Below are positions 7,815 to 15,832 of a stretch of 45,749 nucleotides of DNA, piece after piece. Below the pieces are notes generated by a model that did no database searches, had not been told where the DNA came from, and saw nothing but the letters and a program-made list of their open reading frames with translations. The translations under genes and the position numbers were made by a program. Each line of letters starts with the position of its first letter. Positions within the stretch are counted from its first letter, which is position 1. The stretch is from a virus, in the IMG/VR virus record IMGVR_UViG_3300034198_022797, positions 1-45,749 of that record; one strand, given 5' to 3'.

Positions 7815-7831
7815 CTCAATCCCTTTGCTAC

Positions 7832-7860
7832 AACTGAAGGAGAGGTTCTCTCCTTCAGTT
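7832..7860 (-). terminator. Strong hairpin between gp32 and uvsX
   Basis: A 13-bp perfect stem (AACTGAAGGAGAG / CTCTCCTTCAGTT) with a 3-nt loop lies immediately after the gp32 stop. No U-run follows in the minus direction. It may cause partial termination or protect the 3' end of a gp32 transcript, allowing more gp32 than UvsX. Confidence 0.65.
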
Positions 7861-7883
7861 GCTATGGTTTAATATGTTTTAGA

Positions 7884-8912
7884 TTATTGATTTTGGTTTC
7901 TATTGCGAACCATGGCCAAGATTTGCTCTGGGGTCATGGTCTTGTTTGCTGTTTTAGCAGCAGGTGCTGGTTCAGCAGCAAACGGGGCGTCATCTTCAAC
8001 TGCTGCTGGCACTGGTACTGGACGAGCAGCAGCACGTGGTACAACTGGCGCTGCACGTGGTACAACTGCAGCAGGAACATCATCAACAGCAGCATTGCCA
8101 TTGTTTTCAGTCTTTAGTCCAGCTGGCTTGTAGAATTCTGCCCAACGATCAGCATCATACTGTTCGCCGTTGACACTTGCCTCAAACATTTCCATCATGG
8201 CCTTGAGATGTGCATCGTCTGGCTTCTTGGGCAGGAATGTGCTCAAGTTGAACAAACCAAAGCGATCAATTGCATCCAACTCGTCCTGATTCAGTGCACG
8301 TTCCTTCATGGCCCATGAACTGCTGGTATAGTTGGCATATTCGCCCTTTTGAGTCTTGGACAAATAAAAGTCTCGACCGTTGTCATAATCAGTCGGAGTG
8401 TGTTCAAGATCCTGACGCATCAAAATACCCTTGATGATGTCATGAATGGATTGGTTGATGATAAAACGCCTAATGGGATTTTCTGGTGGTTGATCATCCT
8501 TGTTGGGATTTTGTGTAACCAAACCTTGATATAGATAGCTTTTCTTACGATAGTAAGTACGAGCCATTTCCAGCAGATCATCCTGCTTCCACCATGGTGA
8601 AATTTCAGCAGTGATTGGGCAGCTATTGGGCTTCCACATGTTAACACATGGAACTTGAACTTCAACCCTCTTGTCTCCTGGTTGTCCTTTGATACCAGCA
8701 AACGGCAACTTGATGATCAAGCGCTCAACCCAGAAAAAGTCATTGAGTTCATCGCCGTCTGGCAAAAATCTCAGTGTAGCTGTACTTGAATTTGGATTGT
8801 TCCAGAAAGGGTAAACTGCGTTATCACCACTGGGTGCGCCACCCTTTGCACGATCTTTGCGAGCCTCTTGTTCCATAAGCTTCGCTTGTATTTCTTTTAA
8901 TGAAAGAGCCAT
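7884..8912 (-). CDS. 32: Single-stranded DNA-binding protein gp32
   Basis: A 342-residue T4 gp32-type ssDNA-binding protein that coats ssDNA during replication and recombination. The N-terminal LAST-like basic segment is followed by the OB core: YPFWNNPNSSTATLRFLPDG, then VPCVNMWKPNSCPI in the zinc-loop region, then RKKSYLYQGLV. A long low-complexity Ala/Pro/Val linker (about residues 273-322) leads to a short C-terminal helix (MTPEQILAMVRNRNQNQ). This tail is not acidic, unlike that of T4 gp32. The start codon lies about 60 nt from a late-type box, and a strong hairpin follows the gene. Confidence 0.9.
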   Translation of the reverse strand: MALSLKEIQAKLMEQEARKDRAKGGAPSGDNAVYPFWNNPNSSTATLRFLPDGDELNDFFWVERLIIKLPFAGIKGQPGDKRVEVQVPCVNMWKPNSCPITAEISPWWKQDDLLEMARTYYRKKSYLYQGLVTQNPNKDDQPPENPIRRFIINQSIHDIIKGILMRQDLEHTPTDYDNGRDFYLSKTQKGEYANYTSSSWAMKERALNQDELDAIDRFGLFNLSTFLPKKPDDAHLKAMMEMFEASVNGEQYDADRWAEFYKPAGLKTENNGNAAVDDVPAAVVPRAAPVVPRAAARPVPVPAAVEDDAPFAAEPAPAAKTANKTMTPEQILAMVRNRNQNQ

Positions 8913-8973
8913 GTTGTTTTCCTATATTATGAGCCTAGACCGCATGCTAATGTTTCATAACATGCCGACACAC

Positions 8974-8981
8974 TATTTATG
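8974..8981 (-). promoter_or_regulatory. Late promoter box (CATAAATA) upstream of gp32
   Basis: CATAAATA on the minus strand lies about 61 nt before the gp32 ATG, in a 97-bp intergenic region. It matches seven of eight bases of the T4-type late box. Confidence 0.45.
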
Positions 8982-9009
8982 CTATATATGGGATCAAACA
9001 GTCAATAAT

Positions 9010-9630
9010 TTACAGTTGCTTCAACAGATCAAAAGCAGCTTTTGGATCTGATTCATACTTGGCTCGCCACATTTGATCAACTGCAATCAAGTAGCTCATG
9101 GTATCATCATAATCATAATTGTGGATTTCTAACGCCTCTTTTGCCGCAGCAGAATCAATTTGATCTTCTTTTAAAATAAAAATAGATTCCACTGTAAACT
9201 GGTTGAGAAATGCATATAGCTCTTGTTCTTCTAATACTTTTCCTGTTTTGTCTTTGGCACGTACTTCATCTCTAGGTCTAATGATTCTATTGAATGTGGC
9301 CCAATGAACAAGAATATCTTCTCTTAGTCCCACTGCAGTTTTTATATATGACACCAATTGCTTGATGTCTGCATAATTTTCTTTGCCAATTTTTTTAGCA
9401 GTGGGTGTTTTGATATCAATTGAGTCCATGGTATCGTTGATACAAACCAGAAAGCTGTAAGAATCCAGATCTGGTCTTGATAGGTCAGTGTTTTCTTTGG
9501 TAGCAAAAAATCGATCAGCGTCAGTGGGTTCAATGGTTTTCATGCCATAGTCATCAAACATCTGAAGATAGAATCCACTACCTTTTAATATTTCAAAAAT
9601 TTTGTTACTAATGGTTGATCTGTCTCTCAT
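9010..9630 (-). CDS. Conserved hypothetical protein between large terminase and gp32
   Basis: A 206-residue soluble protein that I cannot place. It opens MRDRSTISNKIFEILKGSGFYLQMFDDYGMKTIEP, a compact alpha/beta-looking N-terminus, and ends in a helical region (EALEIHNYDYDDTMSYLIAVDQMWRAKYESDPKAAFDLLKQL). No catalytic motif is evident. It does not resemble helicase loader gp59 or gp33, which flank gp32 in T4. A consensus late promoter TATAAATA ends only 5 nt before the ATG, so it is expressed late and the message may be leaderless. A packaging or structural role is possible but unproven. Confidence 0.65.
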   Translation of the reverse strand: MRDRSTISNKIFEILKGSGFYLQMFDDYGMKTIEPTDADRFFATKENTDLSRPDLDSYSFLVCINDTMDSIDIKTPTAKKIGKENYADIKQLVSYIKTAVGLREDILVHWATFNRIIRPRDEVRAKDKTGKVLEEQELYAFLNQFTVESIFILKEDQIDSAAAKEALEIHNYDYDDTMSYLIAVDQMWRAKYESDPKAAFDLLKQL

Positions 9631-9635
9631 GTTTG

Positions 9636-9643
9636 TATTTATA
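9636..9643 (-). promoter_or_regulatory. Consensus late promoter (TATAAATA), 5 nt from start codon
   Basis: A perfect T4 late box on the minus strand. With the T4 spacing (box at -13 to -6), transcription would begin at the A of the ATG at 9630, giving an essentially leaderless mRNA. Confidence 0.6.
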
Positions 9644-9644
9644 A

Positions 9645-11231
9645 CTACAACACAATAGGCATGGGTTCATCGTAGAATCCGTCGCTATCTTCCCAGGTAT
9701 CTTTGAGTATTTCACCAAATCTATCATCCCAATTCTGCATCATTTGCATCATGCGCACACACAACAGTGTGGCCATTACTGCATCATCTGGTACACCGGT
9801 TTTGCCTTCAAAACTGTTGCCTTTGGACACAAAGAACTTGAGCTGTCGAACAAGCTCTTTGCTGTATATTTTCAATCTGTCCTGTTCAATGAGACTCTTG
9901 AGTTTGGTACATGCTTGTGCTTTGGTCCTGCCATTGGTGTTGAGTCCTTTTCTGGGTCTTGACTGACCTTTGACCCGAGGCTCATTCATGAATGTACCAA
10001 GAAAATTTTCCTCTCCAATTTCAGCAATGGTAACCAATGCAGCTTCGCCCCAACTGTTGTTTTCAATTGTGAAGTATATGTCAGGGTCAATTTTTTTTGG
10101 TGATGCCTTGACAATTTCGCCATGTATATAGTTTACAAGATTTTGCATGATGCGCACTTGTTGCGGGATTGATGTTCTGTTGTGCGACCACTCTGCCACC
10201 TGCTGTAGATCAGGCATGCTGAATATTTCAATGACACTGAAATCTTTACCAACACCTGCACTGGGATCCAGAGATATAAGATAGGTGGTGTTGGCGGTTA
10301 CATGGTCATACCACCTCACCTGACCATGAGTTTTAAACAATGGATCTCTACCTTGCAGTTTTAACAATTTGGCAGGTGCAATTAAGGTTTCATCAGCTGA
10401 TATAAACTCACATTGATATTCTCGCCTAAATCGATCAATGCCAATCTTGGCACGCTCTCGGTCTGCCCACACTTCGTCTCTACCCGGCACATCATAATAA
10501 TTTGCCATAAATGCTTTGAATCCATTGACTCCCACACCACCAGGTATACTGTTGCCATGTTCGTCAACATCCTTAATGGCACCATACCATAGCTCTGCAA
10601 ACTTGTCTTCGTCACTGTTGGGTGTAGAAGTGATAATGCATTTACCGCCAGTGGCCAATGTGGGACTCATGGCTGTCCAAAATTCTTCAGCAATTCTTGG
10701 CTTGATAAAGGCCATTTCGTCAATGTACAACAAACTAATGGACAGTCCTCGTCCACTGTCTGGAGTTGTGGTGGTGGATAGTATTCTACTGCCATTGTCA
10801 AATTCAATGCTTTGAGCATTGTATGTTTTAACACCGGCTCGTATATAGTCTGGTGTTTCTTCATATGCAAATTTCACACGCTGCATGATTTCACTGGCAG
10901 CTCTAAATTTGTTAGCAGCAATCAGCACTGTGACATCTGGGTTGAACATGGCATACCATAATAAAAATCCAGCAGCAGTTGTGGTTTTACCACTTTGACG
11001 TGGCAACATGGCAATACAGTTGGTGAATTTCCAATATACCTCAACCAGCTGTTTTTGAAAATCATATGCTTCAAACTTTATGCGTCCCCGCGTGGGGTTG
11101 GTGATGTACATGTAGTTTTCCATATAATATATGGGGTTAAGGCTACATTTGATAAACTCACGACGCTGAAATTCAGTCATGGAAGTTTTTCCAGGCTTTT
11201 TGATTATTTCATAGTCGCTGTTGGTTGGCAT
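9645..11231 (-). CDS. 17: Large terminase subunit gp17
   Basis: A 528-residue packaging ATPase/nuclease that pumps DNA into the prohead and cuts the concatemer. N-terminal ATPase: Walker A PRQSGKT (77-83), Walker B LLYIDE (about 167-172), coupling motif TSTPN (about 205). C-terminal RNase H-like nuclease: YLISLDPSAG (first Asp), a central ENNSWGEAA segment, and GVPDDAVMATLL near the end (last Asp pair). The length is close to that of other T4-like gp17 proteins. It lies downstream of gp16 and a DnaJ-zinc-domain gene on the same strand. Confidence 0.95.
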   Translation of the reverse strand: MPTNSDYEIIKKPGKTSMTEFQRREFIKCSLNPIYYMENYMYITNPTRGRIKFEAYDFQKQLVEVYWKFTNCIAMLPRQSGKTTTAAGFLLWYAMFNPDVTVLIAANKFRAASEIMQRVKFAYEETPDYIRAGVKTYNAQSIEFDNGSRILSTTTTPDSGRGLSISLLYIDEMAFIKPRIAEEFWTAMSPTLATGGKCIITSTPNSDEDKFAELWYGAIKDVDEHGNSIPGGVGVNGFKAFMANYYDVPGRDEVWADRERAKIGIDRFRREYQCEFISADETLIAPAKLLKLQGRDPLFKTHGQVRWYDHVTANTTYLISLDPSAGVGKDFSVIEIFSMPDLQQVAEWSHNRTSIPQQVRIMQNLVNYIHGEIVKASPKKIDPDIYFTIENNSWGEAALVTIAEIGEENFLGTFMNEPRVKGQSRPRKGLNTNGRTKAQACTKLKSLIEQDRLKIYSKELVRQLKFFVSKGNSFEGKTGVPDDAVMATLLCVRMMQMMQNWDDRFGEILKDTWEDSDGFYDEPMPIVL

Positions 11232-11276
11232 TACACTAGTTAGCCTTAACGAGCAAGTGTTAACTCAACAACACTG

Positions 11277-11999
11277 CTATTTTTTTAACGACTGCCTTTT
11301 GATTCTAGACAAGGGACTACGAGAACCGTTTGTTACTGGATCTTCCTCAGCCAAGGGATCCTTGTCAAATTCGTCACGCACAGTTGCTGTGAGAGGGCTT
11401 TGAGTACCAGATGAGATGTCAATGTCTTCTAGCAAGAATTTGGCATACTCACCAGTGAGATATTCCAACAGGTTTTCTTCTGCTGCATCGTCTTCCATGG
11501 TGTTGTCAACCCCTGCATGACCAAACTTTTGCTTGGGATTCAATGGAGTGTAAGATGACGCATCTTCGTATTTTTTCAATCTTGCTAGACTGTGCTCCAC
11601 AGTGTGACCATAGTCGTACATTTCGTTAAGATCATTTGATTCCATCATGCCAGTGCCATAGCACTCATTGCAAATTTCTTCATTTAGATGATCGTATCCA
11701 GTGCCGTCGCAATTGCTGCACGCAGCGGCATCGCCAGTGTTGGCAACTGCTTGATCAGCAGCATCGTGCGGGCACATGCCGGACCCACTGCAGTGAGTGC
11801 AATCACTACCAGTTGCATCACAACCGATACCATGGCATGCGCAGCATTTGTACATGGTTTGCACAGCATGGTCAGAAACTTCTATTCCGCTCAACTGCTT
11901 CAAGCGAGCCAACTCATGGCCGTCAGCTGGTTGAACAACCACATCAAGATTTGGAATGTCAGTGGTGATTGTCATGTGATAAGGTGTATTATCTGTCAT
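11277..11999 (-). CDS. Protein with a DnaJ-type cysteine-rich zinc domain, between gp16 and gp17
   Basis: A 240-residue protein with four CxxCxGxG repeats (residues 52-59, 67-74, 94-101, 110-117), the signature of the DnaJ/Hsp40 cysteine-rich domain that binds two zinc ions. There is no J domain (no HPD) and no evident DnaJ substrate-binding domain. The rest is an acidic, probably disordered sequence ending in a basic tail (RIKRQSLKK). It overlaps the upstream gene by 4 nt and precedes large terminase. A chaperone-like or nucleic-acid-binding role in packaging or head assembly is inference from position. Zinc-domain presence is clear from sequence. Confidence 0.8.
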   Translation of the reverse strand: MTDNTPYHMTITTDIPNLDVVVQPADGHELARLKQLSGIEVSDHAVQTMYKCCACHGIGCDATGSDCTHCSGSGMCPHDAADQAVANTGDAAACSNCDGTGYDHLNEEICNECYGTGMMESNDLNEMYDYGHTVEHSLARLKKYEDASSYTPLNPKQKFGHAGVDNTMEDDAAEENLLEYLTGEYAKFLLEDIDISSGTQSPLTATVRDEFDKDPLAEEDPVTNGSRSPLSRIKRQSLKK

Positions 12000-12802
12000 T
12001 TGGAAGTCCTTGGGCTATTGCGACTGCGGCGTGTTGATTTTTCAAAGTGTTCGGTTTTGGGTTGAGCAACATCTGCAAAACCACCTGAACGATTCATTAG
12101 TTCGTGATCGATGGGTAGTTTACCAGAAATTTTGCCGGCTGCTAGCGGAGCATCGGTAATGTGACTATTGAAATTTTGCATGTCTTGAACTGGTTCAAGT
12201 GTGGTGCTTTTAACAAATTCGTCCATTTGTAACCACGAAAACAATGGGTCACTGGGTTCAACACGATCACTTTTTCTAGTGCGAGCAATATCACTGAGAT
12301 ATCCTAAAAAGTTTTTATTGTATTCGTTGCCGTACATGTCGATGTCAGCTGGTTGCTCATCATCGCGATAAAGTCGGTCAGTGGACAGCCTTACAATCTT
12401 TGACAATCCTTCTGCTGCAGCTTGTGCATGTTGTTCAAGCTCCAGTTCGCGATCAGCTGACGATTGCTCAACTGGTTCTTGTTCGTTACGAACCAATACA
12501 AAATTTTCAGATACATTTAGTAAACTTTTGATTTCAGTTTGTAACACATATGGACTGATTGGAACTTGAACTTCGGCTTGTATTTTGAACACTCGACGAT
12601 TTGGTATATTGTAAAAATCCAAACCATCGTTGTCGACTTCCATGGGACGTTGTATCTCAGTTAAACCAAAGCGTTTTAGATATCGTTCAACTGCATCAAA
12701 CTGTGCATCAGATGGCGAAAAAGCAAACTTGATAGAAATTTTGCCTCGGTGCACAGACTCGTTCAAATAATTTTTTAATGTTTTGTTCACGTATGTTACC
12801 AC
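11996..12802 (-). CDS. Hypothetical protein in the terminase cluster
   Basis: A 268-residue protein that I do not recognise. The N-terminal part (about 1-110) looks like a compact alpha/beta domain: basic strand KISIKFAFSPSDAQFDAVERYLKRFGLTEI, then a strand-rich segment through VFKIQAEVQVPISPYVLQTEIKSLL. The C-terminal part is acidic then Ser/Arg-rich and probably disordered (ends RRSRNSPRTSK). It uses a GTG start 24 nt below an AATAAATA late box. A four-base overlap couples it to the DnaJ-zinc-domain gene. Likely a packaging or virion protein by context only. Confidence 0.6.
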   Translation of the reverse strand: MVTYVNKTLKNYLNESVHRGKISIKFAFSPSDAQFDAVERYLKRFGLTEIQRPMEVDNDGLDFYNIPNRRVFKIQAEVQVPISPYVLQTEIKSLLNVSENFVLVRNEQEPVEQSSADRELELEQHAQAAAEGLSKIVRLSTDRLYRDDEQPADIDMYGNEYNKNFLGYLSDIARTRKSDRVEPSDPLFSWLQMDEFVKSTTLEPVQDMQNFNSHITDAPLAAGKISGKLPIDHELMNRSGGFADVAQPKTEHFEKSTRRSRNSPRTSK

Positions 12803-12825
12803 CGCTATTGTTCAAAAGTTATGCT

Positions 12826-13341
12826 TTATTTATTATCGTTATCAATTTCACTCAATTCTTTACGAACCTGAGCCAGTAATTCATTTCGATCTATCAGTGT
12901 TGCATCACCGTCGATTGCATTATCGTGTTTGGCTGGAGATTGATTTTCCAGACGCATTTTGTCCAACTGCAACTTGAGCAGTTTAAGCTTTTTATCAACT
13001 TTGGAATTCTTGGCTTCAAGACCAATTTTGAGCATTTGACCACTGCTGGAAAATATTTCTCCCGCATGTCTTATTTCCACACTCATGCCAAGGTCTCGCA
13101 AATCTCTATGTGCTTGAATGGCAAGCTCTGCAATTTCATCCATTTCGCGATCATGCGCATCTCGACCACGAAATTGTCTAAACTGTTCGTCAATTAATTC
13201 AGCATGACTGAGAGCTTTGGTAATCACCTCTTCGGTGAGTTCATCATCGTCGATTGCTGGTACATCGTTATCAGTAACATTGTCAGCAATTGATTCCAGG
13301 TCAAAAGTTTCTTCAAGTTTGGAAAATGGTGTTGTGTTCAT
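12826..13341 (-). CDS. 16: Small terminase subunit gp16-like
   Basis: A 171-residue, mainly helical acidic protein. The small terminase recognises DNA and stimulates gp17. The central pattern fits gp16: a helix with AHRDLRDLGMSVEIRHAGEIFSSSGQMLK, then LEAKNSKVDKKLKLLKLQLDKMRLE (about residues 80-140), the oligomerising coiled-coil region of T4-like gp16. It overlaps the start side of gp4 by 4 nt and lies two genes upstream of gp17. Confidence 0.75.
   Translation of the reverse strand: MNTTPFSKLEETFDLESIADNVTDNDVPAIDDDELTEEVITKALSHAELIDEQFRQFRGRDAHDREMDEIAELAIQAHRDLRDLGMSVEIRHAGEIFSSSGQMLKIGLEAKNSKVDKKLKLLKLQLDKMRLENQSPAKHDNAIDGDATLIDRNELLAQVRKELSEIDNDNK
12827..12834 (-). promoter_or_regulatory. 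Late promoter box (AATAAATA)
   Basis: AATAAATA on the minus strand overlaps the end of the gp16-like gene and lies 24 nt before the GTG start at 12802. It could start a transcript through the DnaJ-zinc gene and gp17. Confidence 0.45.
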
Positions 13342-13775
13342 CGTTTTTTACCCTTGGTGACCCAAATGTCATCTTCGGTAATTACCCTAAAAGCTAAACC
13401 ATTCTTTTTGGCATATGTCATGGCCGCAGCCCACTTGGCAGTGTTTAGTATCAATGCTGCTTTGTCTCTGCGACTGGTTGCACTTTCAACCATTGCTTCT
13501 TTCTTGGGTTTAACTTCCACTAACTCGGCTCGTCTAGCACCGTTCTTGTCCTGATATAAAACCAAAAAATCTGGTACATATTGACTTTGTTTTCCAGTTA
13601 ATGGATTTCTATAAGGAATACGCACGCTTTCACTTGCCCACTGTATTACACTTGGATGTTGATCTAAAAAATGCATTACTCTGTACTCCCACGAACTTCT
13701 TGCAAACGGTGTTGGATTACCAATAAGCTTTTGCGGATTCTTTGGTACGAAGTACTGCTGATTGTATTTGCTCAT
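13338..13775 (-). CDS. 4: Head completion protein gp4
   Basis: A 145-residue protein matching T4 gp4 (150 aa), which finishes filled heads before tail joining. The N-terminal YFVPKNPQKLIGNP is characteristic. It is followed by ARSSWEYRVMHFLDQ, IPYRNP, a strand with VPDFLVL and LVEVKPKKE. These are the R-SSWE...PD...E-x-K order of a PD-(D/E)xK nuclease fold. The start is fixed by agreement with the T4 N-terminus, which matters because a late promoter box ends just 6 nt upstream. It overlaps gp16 by 4 nt. Confidence 0.88.
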   Translation of the reverse strand: MSKYNQQYFVPKNPQKLIGNPTPFARSSWEYRVMHFLDQHPSVIQWASESVRIPYRNPLTGKQSQYVPDFLVLYQDKNGARRAELVEVKPKKEAMVESATSRRDKAALILNTAKWAAAMTYAKKNGLAFRVITEDDIWVTKGKKR

Positions 13776-13781
13776 AAAAAT

Positions 13782-13789
13782 TATTTATG
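13782..13789 (-). promoter_or_regulatory. Late promoter box (CATAAATA), 6 nt from gp4 start
   Basis: Seven of eight bases match the late consensus. Expected initiation falls one base before the gp4 ATG, so no Shine-Dalgarno leader would be present. Confidence 0.55.
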
Positions 13790-13803
13790 AAAAATTTCTT
13801 ATA

Positions 13804-14097
13804 CTAGGTTGATAATGTTGCAACTTTTATCGATGCATTCAATACTATGTTATGTGACCAGTTGGGATCTTGATTGGTTGTCATGTACCCCATCTGATTG
13901 TGGTCGGTTTTGACCGAGTTTAGTGCTGATAGAAATGCCGGATCTAGCTGTCCATTCACATATATACTGTCGACACTTTTACCAGTCTGCCGACAATACT
14001 GCACAGCAATTGCTGCCATGGTTTGTGCCATTTCGTCGCTGGCACCGTGCTGACTAAACATTCCATATGCATAATCATAAATGTTTCCTGTTGACAT
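13804..14097 (-). CDS. Small hypothetical protein between gp4 and the tube-like protein
   Basis: A 97-residue protein that I do not recognise. Its N-terminal two thirds is helical (IYDYAYGMFSQHG...EMAQTMAAIAVQYCRQTGKSVDSIYVNGQLDPAFLSALNSVK) and the C-terminus is strand-rich (SHNIVLNASIKVATLST). The stop is 28 bp before gp4 and the start is 9 nt after the stop of the 547-residue gene, so it lies in a tail/head assembly operon. A small baseplate or neck component is possible but not supported by motif. Confidence 0.6.
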   Translation of the reverse strand: MSTGNIYDYAYGMFSQHGASDEMAQTMAAIAVQYCRQTGKSVDSIYVNGQLDPAFLSALNSVKTDHNQMGYMTTNQDPNWSHNIVLNASIKVATLST

Positions 14098-14106
14098 GGT
14101 CGATCC

Positions 14107-15750
14107 TTACGTGCGTGTAATGGGAGTTGATGTATTAGATGTTGAGTCACTAATTGACTCCCCGGGTGATATCTGATTTCCATAATTATCGAGAACTAGA
14201 GCACGGTGTGTGGTACTGCCCGATGTCACCTGAAACGAATTAAGATTTTGTATTTGTGGGTTTTCACGTGTGTCTGTTACTGGATCCTGCAAATTGGTTG
14301 GGTCGTTATCAAAGTCTTCTTGTGGATTACCAGTTTTGCCCAATCGGTCCAAGTCGTCATCACTGCCGTCAGGTAGATCTTGACCAGGTCCTTTTAGGGC
14401 TTGCTCAAAGTCTTGATCCGTATCATCGGAATCTGGTATATCGTCTATGTATGGGTCTGGCGAACTATAATCTTGTGCCTCATGTCCATAATCACTTGGT
14501 ATCTCGTAATATGCTCCGTCGCCGTATAGTGTGGTAGCAGCAGTTGCTGCAGATATCGTACCAATTTCTGCAGCTGGCTGAGTAGACGATTGCGGATAAA
14601 AAGGAGTAGAGAAAGTATTAGACAATTGACTAAAACCATAAGAAATCTGATTGGTCGACGATGCCAACTGATTGGTGGTCAGTTGCACTTGATTTAGCAA
14701 TGTTCCCACTGAGTTCACAGTGGGATGAGTAAACACTTGTTTGATGTCGCTTGATATACTGCCAAAGTTAACAGCGCCAAATGCTCCCAGCACACTGTGC
14801 GAAAACACACTGGGTGCAGCAATCACGTTGTTAATCTTTGACACCACACTGTTGAATGCTGACCCAACTCCAAACAAGTTGTTAATTGAGTTGTTTGCTA
14901 TACCAGAAAATTGCGCAGTTGGAAAATTTTTGGGTAAAAAGTTTGAAGAAGTATTTGTGCCTCGAAAAGTATTTGTGATATAGTTTTTGTCAGCTGTAGT
15001 TATTTCGCCAAGTTGAGTAGGTGGTTCAAGGTGCACATCCACTGCGAAACCAAATTGACTAGCCAAGTCAGCAGTGATGGTAGCGCCACTGGCTGCATAT
15101 TCAAGTGATTCGTAATCAACTGTCATGCTCATTTCTTCAGACCCGGGTTGTTCACTGTCAAAATTTTGCCAATCCACATTGCCTATTCTTGGATTGATAT
15201 AGTTGATCTGAGTGTATTTTCTACCAAACAGTGCATATAGTTCAAGTCGTTTGAAAAAATTAATTTGCTCACTAACTGGTCGCAAACCCCAACCGCTGCT
15301 GTCGTTGAATTTTCCAACCACACTATCGTCAAATACCGAACTATCCTTGGGACGGCTATCGCCAAAATAATATCTGAAATAATTAACCCATACCTGCAGT
15401 ATTCTATCGTCCACTGTATCGTGGAATCTTATTTGTATGGGATTGTACTTTAATCGTGTGTATGCATATCTTTTACGGTTGTACTGATTAAGCTCTTGTA
15501 CCTGCAGATCAACCTTGGGTTTGTCAATTGATTTGATCATGAAACTGATACCCTGCTCGTATTTGCCGATATCCTTTAGGTTGGGAAACAAATTCTGTGC
15601 ATCGCTGTTGACAACAAACGTTGCATAGTACATGAACTTGTATCTTGGTATACTGCGCATGCGCTGACCAGGATTGTTCGCTCCAAAAAAGTTGGTGGCC
15701 AACTGCTTGCTTCTGTAAAATGCCGGAGGATTGGTCTTGGGTATGCTCAT
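14107..15750 (-). CDS. Tube-like baseplate/tail structural protein (gp54- or gp48-like candidate)
   Basis: A 547-residue protein. The N-terminal half (about 1-260) is strand-rich and resembles the tail-tube fold: YKFMYYATFVVN, then VDLQVQELNQYNRKRYAYTRLKYNPIQIRFHDTVDD, and SMTVDYESLEYAASGA, which echoes NYESLDYSSSEA in gp19 next door. T4 has tube-related baseplate proteins gp48 and gp54, so this may be one of them with an unusually long tail. Residues from about 290 on are low-complexity Ser/Thr/Asn-rich, then strongly acidic (DDDLDRLG...), probably disordered. A GCTAAATA late box ends 5 nt before the ATG. Confidence 0.65.
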   Translation of the reverse strand: MSIPKTNPPAFYRSKQLATNFFGANNPGQRMRSIPRYKFMYYATFVVNSDAQNLFPNLKDIGKYEQGISFMIKSIDKPKVDLQVQELNQYNRKRYAYTRLKYNPIQIRFHDTVDDRILQVWVNYFRYYFGDSRPKDSSVFDDSVVGKFNDSSGWGLRPVSEQINFFKRLELYALFGRKYTQINYINPRIGNVDWQNFDSEQPGSEEMSMTVDYESLEYAASGATITADLASQFGFAVDVHLEPPTQLGEITTADKNYITNTFRGTNTSSNFLPKNFPTAQFSGIANNSINNLFGVGSAFNSVVSKINNVIAAPSVFSHSVLGAFGAVNFGSISSDIKQVFTHPTVNSVGTLLNQVQLTTNQLASSTNQISYGFSQLSNTFSTPFYPQSSTQPAAEIGTISAATAATTLYGDGAYYEIPSDYGHEAQDYSSPDPYIDDIPDSDDTDQDFEQALKGPGQDLPDGSDDDLDRLGKTGNPQEDFDNDPTNLQDPVTDTRENPQIQNLNSFQVTSGSTTHRALVLDNYGNQISPGESISDSTSNTSTPITRT

Positions 15751-15755
15751 AGAAA

Positions 15756-15763
15756 TATTTAGC
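15756..15763 (-). promoter_or_regulatory. Late promoter variant (GCTAAATA), 5 nt from start codon
   Basis: It matches the NCTAAATA form seen at several other genes here. Predicted initiation coincides with the ATG at 15750. It lies just past the gp19 terminator, so the 547-residue gene has its own promoter. Confidence 0.5.
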
Positions 15764-15780
15764 TATAAAAAAATCAAAAA

Positions 15781-15806
15781 AATAGGCTGTACTAGTACAG
15801 CCTATT
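15781..15806 (-). terminator. Intrinsic terminator after tail tube gene
   Basis: A perfect 26-bp palindrome (arms AATAGGCTGTAC / GTACAGCCTATT, centre TA) is followed on the minus strand by TTTTTGATTTTTTT. It lies 27 bp after the gp19 stop and is a strong Rho-independent terminator. Confidence 0.88.
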
Positions 15807-15832
15807 TTGTAAAAACATTTGAGTACTAGTAA

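Noticed and set aside
7887-8173. Plus-strand open frames rich in Ala, Thr and Cys over the end of gp32
   Set aside because: They are shadows of the low-complexity Ala/Pro linker of gp32, with no ribosome binding site or start context.
9010-9630. Assignment of this gene as gp59 helicase loader or gp33 late co-activator
   Set aside because: Those genes lie by gp32 in T4, but length and visible sequence patterns do not match. Left as hypothetical.
15781-15806. The 26-bp palindrome as a recombination or operator site
   Set aside because: The T-run directly after it on the minus strand and its place after the gp19 stop are those of an intrinsic terminator. No integrase or repressor gene is near.
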